Origin: Lantana camara
Taxonomy: Eukaryota > Streptophyta > Magnoliopsida > Lamiales > Verbenaceae
Reading direction: 5' to 3'
NCBI GenBank assembly: GCA_037501455.1
Contig: CM074856.1
Span: 100,657,001-100,721,000 of the forward strand
Length of the DNA stretch: 64,000 nucleotides
The stretch's first letter is position 1, and every line of letters begins with the position of its first letter. The notes under the pieces were generated by a model. It had not been told where the DNA came from. It did not search any database and saw only the letters and a list, made by a program, of their open reading frames with translations. Made by a program: the position numbers and the translations under genes. Of the stretch, positions 35,254 through 47,380 are shown piece after piece.

Positions 35254-36699
35254 CAGCGAACGCAGCATCAACAAACACGCAGCCCAGCCCCTGTTTTTCT
35301 AGCTCAAACGCAGCCACCTCTCATGCAACAATTAGGCCATATATGTAGCAAGAAGAAGACATGAAATGCAGCACAAAATCAGCCTAAACAATACACAAAA
35401 TGACAGCAAAAGCAAGGAGGAAACGCAGCAGCAAAACCAGTCCAGAAACAGGGCCAAACTTACGAAAAACAGGGCATGAAATGATCTCAAGTAATCCCAA
35501 CACATTCATATAAGTTAGGCTAAGAAAAGTACAGCAAAAAACCACAAATTCAACCTATAAATCAGTCCCACAACAGTTCAAACATGAAAGGCTGTCACAC
35601 GTGACTTTACATGAAGTTTTCTCAATGTTCCAAAGTTGATATCTCATAAATGCATCAACTACCATGCAATTAATGATCATAAATGAAAAGAAGATATCAA
35701 AACAATCATTCTCAAGCTTGGAATCAAACAAATCCATCAAGAATTGGATGAGATCGACACAATGTCCAAAATCGCCTCTATCTCAAGATCAGCCGAAAAA
35801 TGCATGAAATCATGCTCAAATTTGGGGATGAATGAATGAAAATGATCAGGAATGAACATATAATACAACCCTAAGCTTACCTTGTTGATTGGATGAGGAT
35901 TGGATGAGATTTGAGCTCCAAAATCTCGAAGGAAACAAGGGTTACGGGAAAAACTGGGAAGCAGGTGATGTTTGGCCAATTTTCAGCAAGTGGGAAGGGT
36001 TATCTCGGTTTGAGGGGCTAATGGCTGAGTAAAGGGTTGAGTTAGGGTTCCAAAAAGTCTAACCATAGTTAATTTGGTCAAGGTTTGAGCAAGATATGGT
36101 TATTTTAGTACAACAAGGTCAGTTTCGTCGCCGTTTCGTTTTTCGGTTGAATTTCGGAGGTTCAAATGACGTTAGAAAAATATAAGGCTAAGTTTAATAA
36201 ACTCAAATTTTCGTTACGAGTTCAGTGAAGTTGACGGAACTCGAATCCGAGTTCCCGAGCTCAAGATATTAAATACGGAACCAAGGGTGCGCTAAATGCT
36301 CGTTAGCCAACGACTTGGATTCCAAAATTCAAATTAAATCCGAAACACAAGAAAATGAATTCGAAAATACGAAACGAATAAATATTCATCTACAAGACAC
36401 GTATAAGTTCAACATATTAAATTCGCACAAAATTCTGGTATCAATTCAAATAAAAAACGAAGCACGTAAATGTGACTCATACACAATCAAACAATAAAAG
36501 CCAACATATTTACAAATAATGTTTCATTAGCATACTTATATAATATATTATAAATACATGCATAAAATATTAGTTTATAAATATACATGCATGCAAACGT
36601 ATATAATATATATAGAATAAATACATGCATGCAATATGATTTAAGTTATATTTATAAAATGCATGCATAATTAGATCCATGCACACGTACACAATAGTT

Positions 36700-36752
<53 letters not shown>

Positions 36753-37031
36753 AGTATATTTAAATAACAACACTAAATTAAATAATTAACATTTAATACA
36801 TATAAAATAAAATGAAATATATAGAACACGTAAAAATAATTATTCGCGCAATTAAGGAGCACACAAGTTATTCACATAATTTCAAATTCAAATATTGCAT
36901 ATATTTCAATTAGTCACTTATTAACAATTAAACAATGAAATTTAATATAGAAAACACTAAGACCAATTAATTTGCGCAATTAAGTAAACATATACGTCAT
37001 GCTGTACTAATAAAAGAATTGGGGCGTTACA

Positions 37032-37066
37032 ACCTTTCCCCCTTAAAAGAATCCGTCCTCGGATTC
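37032..37066 (-). promoter_or_regulatory. R8 polypurine tract with adjacent hairpin
   Basis: Minus strand TTTTAAGGGGGAAAGGT abuts the LTR. Upstream stem GAATCC-GAGGAC-GGATTC (37049-37066). Confidence 0.8.
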
Positions 37067-37090
37067 ATTATCTGCCTGAAAACAATTAAT

Positions 37091-37339
37091 GAAGGAACCC
37101 CGTTCCTCACCAACAAACAAGGAGAGAATCCCCGTCTCTCAAACAACAATGAGAGAATCCCCATCTCTCGAAAGTAACAAAGAGAGCACCCCGTCTCTCG
37201 CAAGCGAAGAGAGCACCCCGTCTCTCGAACAAAAATAAGAGCATCCCCGTCTCTTACAAACAACGAGAGCACCCCGTCTCTCGAACAAAAATAAGAGCAT
37301 CCCCGTCTCTTACAAACAACGAGAGCACCCCGTCTCTCG
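37091..37339 (-). repeat. GAGAG...CTCTC hairpin array of R8 (about nine units)
   Basis: Arms are GAGAG/CTCTC, TAAGAG/CTCTTA and AGGAA/TTCCT in different units around a CCCCG core. Two of the arm types alternate with an AACAAAAA-like spacer. Confidence 0.8.
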
Positions 37340-37940
37340 AACAAAAATAAGAGCTAGGAAGTCTCCAATACTCCCAAGCCACACACGCGAAACCATAATT
37401 AAAATCATGTAAGACACCTCAAAGCAAGTAACAGACATCGTCCACGTTGGTTATCAATTGCTCCAATTAATTTAACATGATAAGATATCGAAGCACATAA
37501 TATAAAAATTATTGGAGTTAAGTTTGTATGGATGCATGTATCATGGATGCTTCAGGTACCGTTCACCGTACTTGCATAATTCAGAATGGTAAGTTTCGTT
37601 GTCCAAAGCGTGGTCTGCCCCGAAAGTGAATTCAATGCGCGACTTGTCTTTAAGCGCTTCAGGGTACCCCAACCAAGCAATTGATAGATCCCTAAGGATT
37701 TCATTCTTTATTCCCTTCTGACTTGTCCTGCTTCCAATCTTCTTCGATCTTTCGTCATTTCCCATAATCTTCTTTCAATCAAACCAACTCTTAATAATTA
37801 ACTGAGCTTGACTTCCCCGAATCCCCTTGATCATCCGTCGCGAATTTCAGATCCATAGTTATTTCCTTCACCCATCTCAAAACCTAACTTACCATTGAAG
37901 ATAACTACCCTTGGCGCTGCTACAGGTTCATTCCCGACCT

Positions 37941-38312
37941 TAAAATACATGCCATACAAATATCTTTCTTTCCTCCATTCGATTGGCCCCTTTTTCACTC
38001 CCTTTAACTCTTTAGGGTGAAATTTAGTATTCGGTCCCTAAAATTCCTTGACCGAAGAGAGGATGTTCTTGATGATTTTTGAAGTTTGATTTGAATCTTC
38101 CTAATGTTCATCCTTGTTAGTTTGTTTAAAATACATGCCATACAAATATTTTTCTTTCCTCCATTCGATTGGCCCCTTTTTCACTCCCTTTAACTCTTTA
38201 GGGTGAAATTTAGTATTCGGTCCCTAAAATTCCTTGACCGAAGAGAGGATGTTCTTGATGATTTTTGAAGTTTGATTTGAATCTTCCTAATGTTCATCCT
38301 TGTCAGTTTGTC
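37941..38312 (-). repeat. 186-bp direct tandem duplication in R8 interior
   Basis: Copies at 37941-38126 and 38127-38312 are almost identical, so the duplication is recent relative to the decay around it. Confidence 0.85.
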
Positions 38313-38525
38313 GCTTCTGAAATCTCTTTCCAAATTCGTTGAACCAAGCTTTATTAACAACATCTCTTCTCTACGGTAACTTGAATCGATTACCTCTTGC
38401 CATCGCAACGTAGGAGTTTCCTTAAACTCCCTCATAACTCCCTTGTCTTCCCGAATGTATCTCCGTTATTTCTATTCATTATTTCTTCAGCCACAACTTT
38501 AAGTTTAAGTTCTCCTCTCGGTCAT

Positions 38526-38545
38526 CCTCTCCCCCTTAAAATTTT
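38526..38545 (-). other. Second, internal polypurine-like tract of R8
   Basis: Plus strand CCTCTCCCCCTTAAAATTTT; compare R4, R6 and R11. A run of 20 G follows at 38612-38631. Confidence 0.4.
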
Positions 38546-40369
38546 GTCGTTACACCTTGAACCTCATCAATCCTTCTTTCATCGAAATCCTTGATAAGAG
38601 AATCTCATTAAGGGGGGGGGGGGGGGGGGGGATTTAACGAACCTAGTAACCCAAAATTTATACCTCTCATTTTCCTTTTAATTCCCTTGGTAATCGAAAC
38701 CCCCTTCTCTATTCTTGTTCGATCCCAACACCCTCGAAAACAAATCTAATCTCACGTTCCTTCGGAGTTCCTTTTTACCATCTTATCCCTTACTTGAAGT
38801 TCTTAATTTACCGAAGTCATCTTCCCGGTTAGATGTTACCTTATTATTTCTTTTTCCTCTTAACTCAGAGGAGTCGAAAAGATACTGGATAAGTGAGGTG
38901 AAAGAATTTCCTACCAAGTAAACACTAAAATGCATGCCGGGTTAAAATGACGATGCATGTGGTACACTTGCGACAATGAAATATGCAACACCTTAGAGCA
39001 ACGAAATCAAATAGAAATGCGCGCACGAACATAAATAAAGAAGAATAAATAATCGATGTGAAGTATGATGCACGTGCTATGAATGTTTTGGAACCTGTCA
39101 CCGATGTGGTAAGCTATTAGCTCAGTAGTTTTTCTTCATTCTTCCAATCCCGAGGTTACTTTGACTTGGTGATTATGCCTTGTCTTTCCCACGGTCTTCA
39201 AATTTTCCATGAATCTTTTCGCATCACTTGTATCTTTCACTGTCTGAAATTGCAATTTCACGATCTTTCATTTCTTCGACAACCACTGAATTGACCTCTG
39301 CATTTCCACCCCGAGAATCACCCTTTTACACTGCCCAAATTCTCTTACAAAATCGAACCCTAATGAAATTCTGATCCCTGCTTCTCACCATCACCATGAT
39401 CAAGACTCCCGTGCTTATCCTTTATGAGTTAAGATTAGTGAAATAAACTCATTTTGCTTATACTTGAGGACATGATTTCCTTCCAAAGAGTCTTTGTCTT
39501 TCTTTACCATTTCCATTTGTTGCTCCATATTTCCAATTCGACCTCTCCACCCGACAATTCAACTTGGATTTGGAAAACGAACTCAATTCCCATCCTCAAT
39601 ATCGCCACCTTCCCTAAATTTGTATTTACCCAGGTACTTGCCTCTCTCTACTCTTTCCAGACTCATTTCCCATTTTAATCGAAATCCAAAGCCCCCAAAT
39701 TCAACTCTTCCCAGACTTAACTTTAACAAACTTGATTTCTAATCACTAGGTATAGTTAGAAATCCTTCTTTGTCGATCCTTGGTTCATAACTTCTACCGA
39801 ACCCATTTTACCTTGACTCCTCTCCATCCTCGGCACCTCTTCAATGGTCCGAACCCTTATATAGTAGGGCCATGTATGTCGATCTTCTAAGTCATAACCA
39901 TCTCACGATCCATCCTTATTTCACCAAGTGTCCTTCTATACTTGCATATCTGAAGTCGAACCTCCAATTCAGTTCCTCATCTTGAACTCTAGCTCTGTCC
40001 ATGAAGACCACGCATCTCGAATCCTCTATATCATTTCCCCATGCAACCCTCCTATCTTCCATGCCTCAAAAGGACTTGCAATAGAGCGTTGTTAGCGTGA
40101 TATTTGGCCGTGGTTTGATAGTACCTTCATATCCTGTAATTCATAACTCATTTCGGAGATATATGCATGCGATTAATACATGCTCATGGCACTTATTCAA
40201 CACGAAAGGCACAAATCCAGTATAAAATGCAACAGGTAATCCGACGAGATTAAAAGGAAGACAATTTCATGTTCAAAATCGATGCAATGCGCACATTATC
40301 ACATAGTTCCTATGCCGAACGACCTAGACTGACCCACACGACACGAGAGCCCGAGTTTTGCAACCCGTA

Positions 40370-40381
40370 GCTCAGATACCA
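40370..40381 (-). promoter_or_regulatory. R8 primer-binding site
   Basis: Minus strand TGGTATCTGAGC, one change from the initiator Met consensus, 8 bp from the right LTR. Confidence 0.78.
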
Positions 40382-42060
40382 CTTAAGGATGTAACACCCG
40401 AGCGCAAGGTGTCACATCCCCCGCACCGAGACCCGACCCGAATATGAAATGAATGATCCATACCCGAGCCAAATCACGGCGAACGGGGACATACACACAC
40501 TCTATGCTAGGCGGGACTAACACTTGAACCATAAAATCAGAATAAACATTAAAGCGGAAGCAATAAACGAACATACATCATATATACCTTCAATGAGCAT
40601 CAAAACTCCAAAAGTAAGTCATAAACATTACTAATTGCCGTCACGCCTCGAAACAACCAATACGCTCCATTTTGAAACAATACAATGATCCAACGTGCAA
40701 AATGCGAGTGTAAGACCAAAATACAAGGGTTAAAAGACGAAAGTAAAACCTATGACTCGAAATCCCGCCTAGCTCCCTTGACGCCTGCACAACACAACTG
40801 AAAGCCAAACGGGTTCAGTCCAAAAGGGACTGGTGGGTATAAAAGCAGGGTATAATTATAATATACAACGGAATTTAACAATCACATGCAAGCTATAATC
40901 CCAAGTGAGGTTTTTAAAAGATTTCCCAAGTGGGCAATTAGAAATCATCAAAAGGGATTATAACAATTCATTAACATTAGGTCATTAATGGCCCGACGAG
41001 TGGGCGTGCATTATCTCCAACCAACACCTCGTATACTACATTAACATTCATTAACATTCATTCATTCTTTTCATGCGCATCATTCTTTCGTGCTCATTCA
41101 ATAACATTTACACCTTCTTCCTCCGGGTTGGTGGCGGGTTTGCAAGGCCCATCCACCCATTCATTGACCAAAAGGGGAACATGACTCCCCAGATGGCACT
41201 CAGCGTCCATTCCTCGCTAACTCCTAACGAGGTCCGGTTACGCCGTTCATTGGGGGGACTAGTGTGAGGGTTTACCGTCAGCCCTTGCCTCCTCGGGTCC
41301 CCACTCACACCAAGCCCCTGGGCCCCATTCATTGTGAACATTCAATCATTCTTGCCAAAACATTAGGTAGGATTCATGAAATAAGAGCTTTACGTTTGCA
41401 ATCATTTACTCAATAAAAGACTCAATATATATATCATATTACTTTGGCTTAAAACTTTTCACGTAGGGAGATAAACCGGGTCGTTTTATCTAAGTAGAAG
41501 GGAAACCCACCTTAAACCGCGAAAAGGAGCAAACACAAGCCTCACTGACCGGCCTCGTCTCCAACGGACTCAAAATCTGTGCAAGAGAGGTGAGGTGAGA
41601 CTCAATATGACCAAATAAGACGCTCGACAATGAAATGATTATGATATGAATGTATAAGAGATGCTATAATGTAATGGACACGTTCATGTGCACTATTAAA
41701 GTCTTAAGGACATATAAACGTTCAATTCATTCATTCAAACGAGTTCATATCCTTCACATTTCACGTCAAAGGAATTTAAATTATATAATCAAGTCGTTCA
41801 ATCTTTCATTCACTTTCATTCGAATTCATAATTTCAATCAAATTAATTCAAGAAATTCAAATATAATCCAAGTACAAGTTAAATCACATTTAAATTAGAA
41901 CATAAACAATTAAACATATTCAATTGCATTTACAATTAACAATTAAACAATTAAATACATTCAATTAAATTTAGAACATTAAATAAAACATGAAATAGGT
42001 AACAATTAAATTCTAATATTCAATTAAATCAAACAACATTAATATATAATAAACCTATAT

Positions 42061-42103
42061 AAATATATAATAAATTTATACCTATAATATATTATATATA
42101 ATA

Positions 42104-42148
<45 letters not shown>

Positions 42149-42186
42149 TATATAATATATTATAGGTATAAATTTATTATATATTT
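42061..42186. repeat. Perfect 46-bp inverted repeat around a (TA)n spacer
   Basis: Arms 42061-42106 and 42141-42186 are exact reverse complements. The left LTR of the same element has only one arm. Confidence 0.85.
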
Positions 42187-42439
42187 ATATATATATATAT
42201 ATATATAATATAATGCATACGTATACTATATTATATATATATATATATACAAAAAAAACACATGCAAACGTAAACACATGCATGCAGAATTAATTAAGAT
42301 GCATGCAATATTAACAAATGCATGAAATTTTCCATGCAAATAAAACCTAGGCATGCAACTAACAAATGCAAGAAGAAAAGGAAAAGAATAAGCAGCAACA
42401 GCAGTTCACGATATCAGCAAATCAGGCATGAAATACAAG

Positions 42440-42563
42440 GTGACACCCCCGTGTCACCTTCATAGAACAAACCGAGACACCCCCGTGTCTCGGTACAGAG
42501 AAGACAACCCACGCAGCACCCCCGTTTCAGCTGAAACAAGTAAGAACGACACACCCGTGTCGC
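42440..42563 (-). repeat. Mid-LTR palindrome array of R8, right copy
   Basis: Same units as 35131-35253. Confidence 0.8.
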
Positions 42564-43991
42564 AGCGAACGCAGCATCAACAAACACACAGCCCAGCCCC
42601 TGTTTTTCTAGCTCAAACGCAGCCACCTCTCACGCAACAATTAGGCCATATATGTAGCAAGAAGAAGACATGAAATGCAGCACAAAATGAGCCTTAACAA
42701 TACACAAAATGACAGCAAAAGCAAGGAGGAAACGCAGCAGCAAAACCAGTCCAGAAACAGGGCCAAACTTACGAAAAACAGGGCATGAAATGATCTCAAG
42801 TAATCCCAACACATTCATATAAGTTAGGCTAACAAAAGTACAGCAAAACACCACAAATTCAACCTATAAATCAGTCCCACAACAGTTCAAACATGAAAGG
42901 CTGTCACAGGTGACTTTACATGAAGTTTTCACAATGTTCCAAAGTTGATATCTCATAAATACTTCAACTACCATGCAATTAATGATCATAAATGAAAAGA
43001 AGATATCAAAACAATCATTCTCAAGCTTGGAATCAAACAAATCCATCAAGAATTGGATGAGATCGATATAATGTCCAAGATCAGCCGAAAAATGCATGAA
43101 ATCGTGCTCAAATTTGGGGATGAATGAATGAAAATGATCAGGAATGAACATATAATACAACCCTAAGATTACCTTGTTGATTGGATGAGGATTGGATGAG
43201 ATTTGAGCTCCAAAATCTCCAAGGAAACAAGGGTTACGGGAAAAACTGGGAAGCAGGTGATGTTTGGCCAATTTTCAGCAAGTGGGAAGGGTTATCTCGG
43301 TTTGAGGGTCTAATTTCTGAGTAAAGGGTTGAGTTAGGGTTCCAAAAAGTCTAACCATAGTTAATTTGGTCAAGGTTTGAGCAAGATATGGTTATTTTAG
43401 TACAACAAGGTCAGTTTCGTCGCCGTTTCGTTTTTCGGTTGAATTTCGGAGGTTCAAATGACGTTAGAAAAATATAAGGCTAAGTTTACTAAACTCGAAT
43501 TTTCGTTACGAGTTCAGCGAAGTTGACAGAACTCGAATCCGAGTTCCCGAGCTCAAGATATTAAATACGGAACCAAGGTTGCGCTAAATGCTCGTTAGCC
43601 CCCGACTTGGATTCCAAAATTCAAATTAAATCCGAAACACAAGCAAATGAATTCGAAAAGACGAAACGAATAAATATTCATGTACAAGACACGTATAAGT
43701 TCAACATATTAAATTCACACAAAATTCCGGTATCAATTCAAATAAAAAACGAAGCACGTAAATGTGACTCATACGCAATCAAACAATAAAAGCCAAAATA
43801 TTTACAAATAATGTATCATTAGCATACTTATATAATATATTATAAATACATGCATGAAATATTAGTTTATAAATATACATGCATGCAAACGTATATAATA
43901 TATATAGAATAAATACATGCATGCAATATGATTTAAGTTATATTTATAAAATGCATGCATAATTAGATCCATGCACACGTACACAATAGTT

Positions 43992-44041
<50 letters not shown>

Positions 44042-44319
44042 GTATATTTAAATAACAACATTAAATTAAATAATTAACATTTAATACATATAAAATAAAA
44101 TGAAATATATAGAATACGTAAAAATAATTATTCGCGCAATTAAGGAGCACACAAGTTATTCACATAATTTCAAATTCAAATATTGCATATATTTCAATTA
44201 GTCACTTATTAACAATTAAACAATGAAATTTAATATAGAAAACACTAAGACCAATTAATTTGCGCAATTAAGTAAACATGTACGTCATGCTGTACTAATA
44301 AAAGAATTGGGGCGTTACA

Positions 44320-47300
44320 GTGTTTAAGGGCGAGAAAGGAAAGTTAAGCCCGTTTATTTCTTTCATGGAGGCTAGTAAACTAGTCCGGGACAGAGCAACA
44401 GGTTTTGTGACCTATCTTTTGAATAGACCGAAGGATCAGGCCAAACTTGAAGAGACGGAGGTCGTGCGTGAGTATATCGATGTTTTCCCTGAGACTTTGG
44501 GTTATGTTCCGCCTGATAGGGACATCGAGTTCATAATTGACCTTTATCCTGGAGCAGAGCCTTTCTCGAAGACTCCCTACAGAATGGCTCCTGCAGAGTT
44601 AAAGGAGTTAAAGTCGCAGCTTGATGAACTGTTAGCTTGCGGGTACATCCGCCCGAGCACTTCTCCGTGGGGTGCTCCCGTTCTATTTGTAAAGAAGAAG
44701 GATGGACCGTTACGGATGTGTATAGATTACCGTGAGCTAAATCGGATGACCGTGAAGAATAAATACCCTTTGCCTCACATCGAGGAGCTATTTGATAATT
44801 TGCAAGGGTCTAAGGTTTATTCCAAGTTAGATTTGAGACAGGGTTACTATCAGCTGCGGATAAGGGAGGAGGATATACCTAAGACTGGATTCAATACTCG
44901 CTATGGTCATTTTGAGTTCGTTGTGATGCCTTTTGGGTTAACTAATGCTCCAGCCGTGTTCATGGATATGATGCACCGAGTGTTCAGGCAGTTCCTTGAC
45001 AAGTTTGTGGTAAGTTTCATAGATGACATTCTGGTGTATTCTAAGTCGGTTGAAAAGCACGCACAACATCTTCGAATTGTTTTGGAAACCCTAAGGGAGC
45101 ATAAGTTGTACGCCAAGTTTAGCAAACGCGAGTTTTGGATCGACAGGGTCGTATTTTTGGGTCATATCATCTCGGGTAATGGAATTGAAGTGGATCCGTT
45201 TAAGACTGAATCCGTGCTTCGTTGGGAGAGACCGAGGAATGTATCAAAAATTCAAAGTTTTCATGGATTGGCTGGTTATTACAGAAGGTTTGTTAAAGAT
45301 TTTTCTAAGATTGCTGCTTCGTTGACTCAGCTGACTAAGAAAGAAGTGAAGTTTGAGTGGAATGATAAGTGTGAAGCAAGTTTTCAGACTTTGAAAGTGA
45401 AATTGACTTCAGCACAAGTTCTCACCCTACCCGAGGGCGCTGAGGGTTATGCAGTTTACACGGATGCATCTAAGGAAGGGTTGGGTTGCGTTTTAATGCA
45501 GCACGGTAGAGTGGTAGCTTATGCTTCGAGAAAATTGAAGGAGCATGAGAAGAATTACCCTACCCATGACGTGGAATTAGCTGCCGTTGTGTTCGCTTTG
45601 ATGAAGTGGCGACACTATCTCTATAGTACTACATTCGAGGTGTTCACAGACCATCAGAGTCTGAAGTACCTCTTTTCTCAGAAGGATTTGAATGTCAGGC
45701 AGAGGTGTTGGATGGAATTACTAGAGGATTATGATTGCAAGATTCAGTACTATCCGGGTAAAGCAAACGTGGTAGCCGATGCCCTGAGTAGAAAGGTGAG
45801 TGTGGCTAATCTGGAAGTAGGTTCTTCAAGTTCGGGTTCAGAGATTTTGGCTTCAGGGACTTGGTTGGCTAACCTCACAGTTATACCAGATTTGAAATAG
45901 CAGTTATTAGGAGCTCAGGCTATAGATGTTGAGATTCAGAGGTCGTTAACTCGTTCCAGAGATGATCCAAATTCTAAATTTGGATTGGATGACTTAGGTT
46001 TTTTAAGGTTCGAAGCGAGAATATGTGTCCCAGAAGAGCTCAGGAGGATTATACTTGAGGAGGCACATCGCTCGAGGTACTCAATTCATCCGGGAGGTAC
46101 TAAGATGTATCGAGACCTGAAAGTGAAATTCTGGTGGAATGGCATGAAAAGGGACGTCGCGAACTTCGTGAAGCGATGTCTGACGTGTCAAAAGGTGATG
46201 GCAGAGCACCAGAAACCGGGAGGAACTCTCCAACCACTTCCTATTCCCGAGTCGAAGTGGGAGCAAGTGACAATGGACTTTGTGTCCGGCTTGCCTAGAG
46301 TCAAAGGAGGGTTTGATGGAATTTGGGTGGTTATCGACAGGTTGACTAAGTCTGCCCACTTTCTTAAGGTTCGGATGTCTGATAAGGTACCGAAACTAGC
46401 AGAGTTGTATGTGCGGGAAATTGTAAGATTACACGGAATTCCAGTCAGTATAGTTTTGAATCAAGATCCGAGGTTCACTTCGATCTTTTGGCAGAATCTT
46501 CAGAGATGTTTGGGTACCAAGCTCAAGTTCAGCACCGCTTCGCATCCTCAGACTGATGGTCAGATGGAGAGGTTAATTCAGTATTTGGAGGATATGCTTA
46601 GGGCATGTGTTTTGGATTTTCAAGGTAAGTGGGACGAGCATCTGGCTTTGGTTGAGTTTGCGTATAATAACAGCTATCAGGGTTCAATTGGGATGGCTCC
46701 TTATGAGGCACTCTATGGAAGGAAGTGCAGATCCCTTTTATTCTGGGATATAGAGGATTGGAGATGGACTGAGGAACATAAACTCGAGAGAGCCGAACCT
46801 AAGGAAACTATTACTGCTATGATTGAGAAGGTTCATCAGATTAAACAGAGAATGAAAGCGGCTCAGTCTCGTCAGAAGAGTTACGCTGACAGAAGAAGAA
46901 GGCCTTTACAGTTTGAGGTGGGAGATAGAGTCTTTCTAAAAGCATCTCCGAGAAAGGGGTTCACTCGAATAGGAAAAGGGGGGAAACTCAGTCCCCGATA
47001 TCTTGGACCGTTTGAGATTTTGGAAAGGATTGGAGAAGCGGCGTACAGGTTGGATTTACCGCTGAATTTGACCGGGATACACAACGTGTTTCACGTTTCT
47101 CAACTCCGTAAGTATTATCCCGATGAGACCACAATTCTCCCAGTCGAAGAAGTTCAGTTAGAGCCGGATTTGACGATTGAGAAACATCCAGTTGCAATTC
47201 AGGATCGAAAAATGCAAGAGTTAAGAAACCGACAGATTCCTTTGGTCAGGGTACTTTGGAGAGATCAGAAATCAGAGGAATCCACCTGGGAAACTGAGGA

Positions 47301-47352
47301 GAAGATTAAAACTTTGTATCCGGAGTTGTTTGAGAACTCGGTTCAGACTTGA
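44320..47352 (+). pseudogene. pol: R7 pol pseudogene: reverse transcriptase, RNase H, integrase, chromodomain-like tail
   Basis: Continues the gag frame after R8 (the first five bases are the duplicated target). Reverse transcriptase keeps FIDD and RNase H keeps [14 protein letters not shown] at 45898 follows RNase H, and the frame resumes to 47352. The integrase zinc region (HPGG, CLTCQK) is present. In the core, Asp98 and Glu195 (counted from Met at 45985) remain, but the middle catalytic Asp is Asn159 (VLNQDPRF in place of the expected VSD-DPRF). The spacing of 35 to the Glu shows the position is correct. The tail VRVLWRDQ, STWETEEKI is chromodomain-like. No activity would be expected from the integrase. 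Confidence 0.9.
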
Positions 47353-47380
47353 GGACAAGTCCTTTTTAAGGGGGAAGGAT
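47346..47380 (+). promoter_or_regulatory. R7 polypurine tract with adjacent hairpin
   Basis: Stem GACTTG-AGGA-CAAGTC (47346-47361) begins in the last pol codons. TTTTAAGGGGGAAGGAT follows, abutting the LTR at 47381. Confidence 0.8.

Larger units (their letters stand above)
33174..37031 (-). repeat. R8 left (3') LTR
   Basis: TGTAACACCCGAG...GGGGCGTTACA, 3,858 bp. AT-rich tracts with (TA)n at about 34860-34960 and 36703-36745. The palindrome array is at 35131-35253. Confidence 0.9.
33174..44319 (-). mobile_element. R8: non-coding LTR retrotransposon with 3.9-kb LTRs, inserted in R7 pol
   Basis: LTRs 33174-37031 and 40390-44319; perfect target duplication GTGTT (33169-33173 and 44320-44324). 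The interior (37032-40389, 3.4 kb) has no gag or pol similarity on either strand. It carries a primer site, a polypurine tract with hairpin, a nine-unit GAGAG array, a second polypurine-like tract and a 186-bp tandem duplication. It inserted between the protease and reverse transcriptase regions of R7. Confidence 0.9.
40390..44319 (-). repeat. R8 right (5') LTR
   Basis: 3,930 bp, about 70 bp longer than the left copy, largely from an inverted duplication in the (TA)n tract at 42061-42186. The palindrome array is at 42440-42563. Confidence 0.9.

Noticed and set aside
36703..36746. (TA)n tract as a functional feature
   Set aside because: A simple microsatellite present in both R8 LTRs; nothing beyond low complexity.
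37091..37339. Regular repeat-spacer pattern that might recall a CRISPR array
   Set aside because: Repeats are short, imperfect and variable, spacers are near identical, and the setting is a plant retrotransposon.
44320..44324. GTGTT as coding sequence specific to the downstream R7 fragment
   Set aside because: It is the duplicated target site created by R8, counted once in the ancestral frame.
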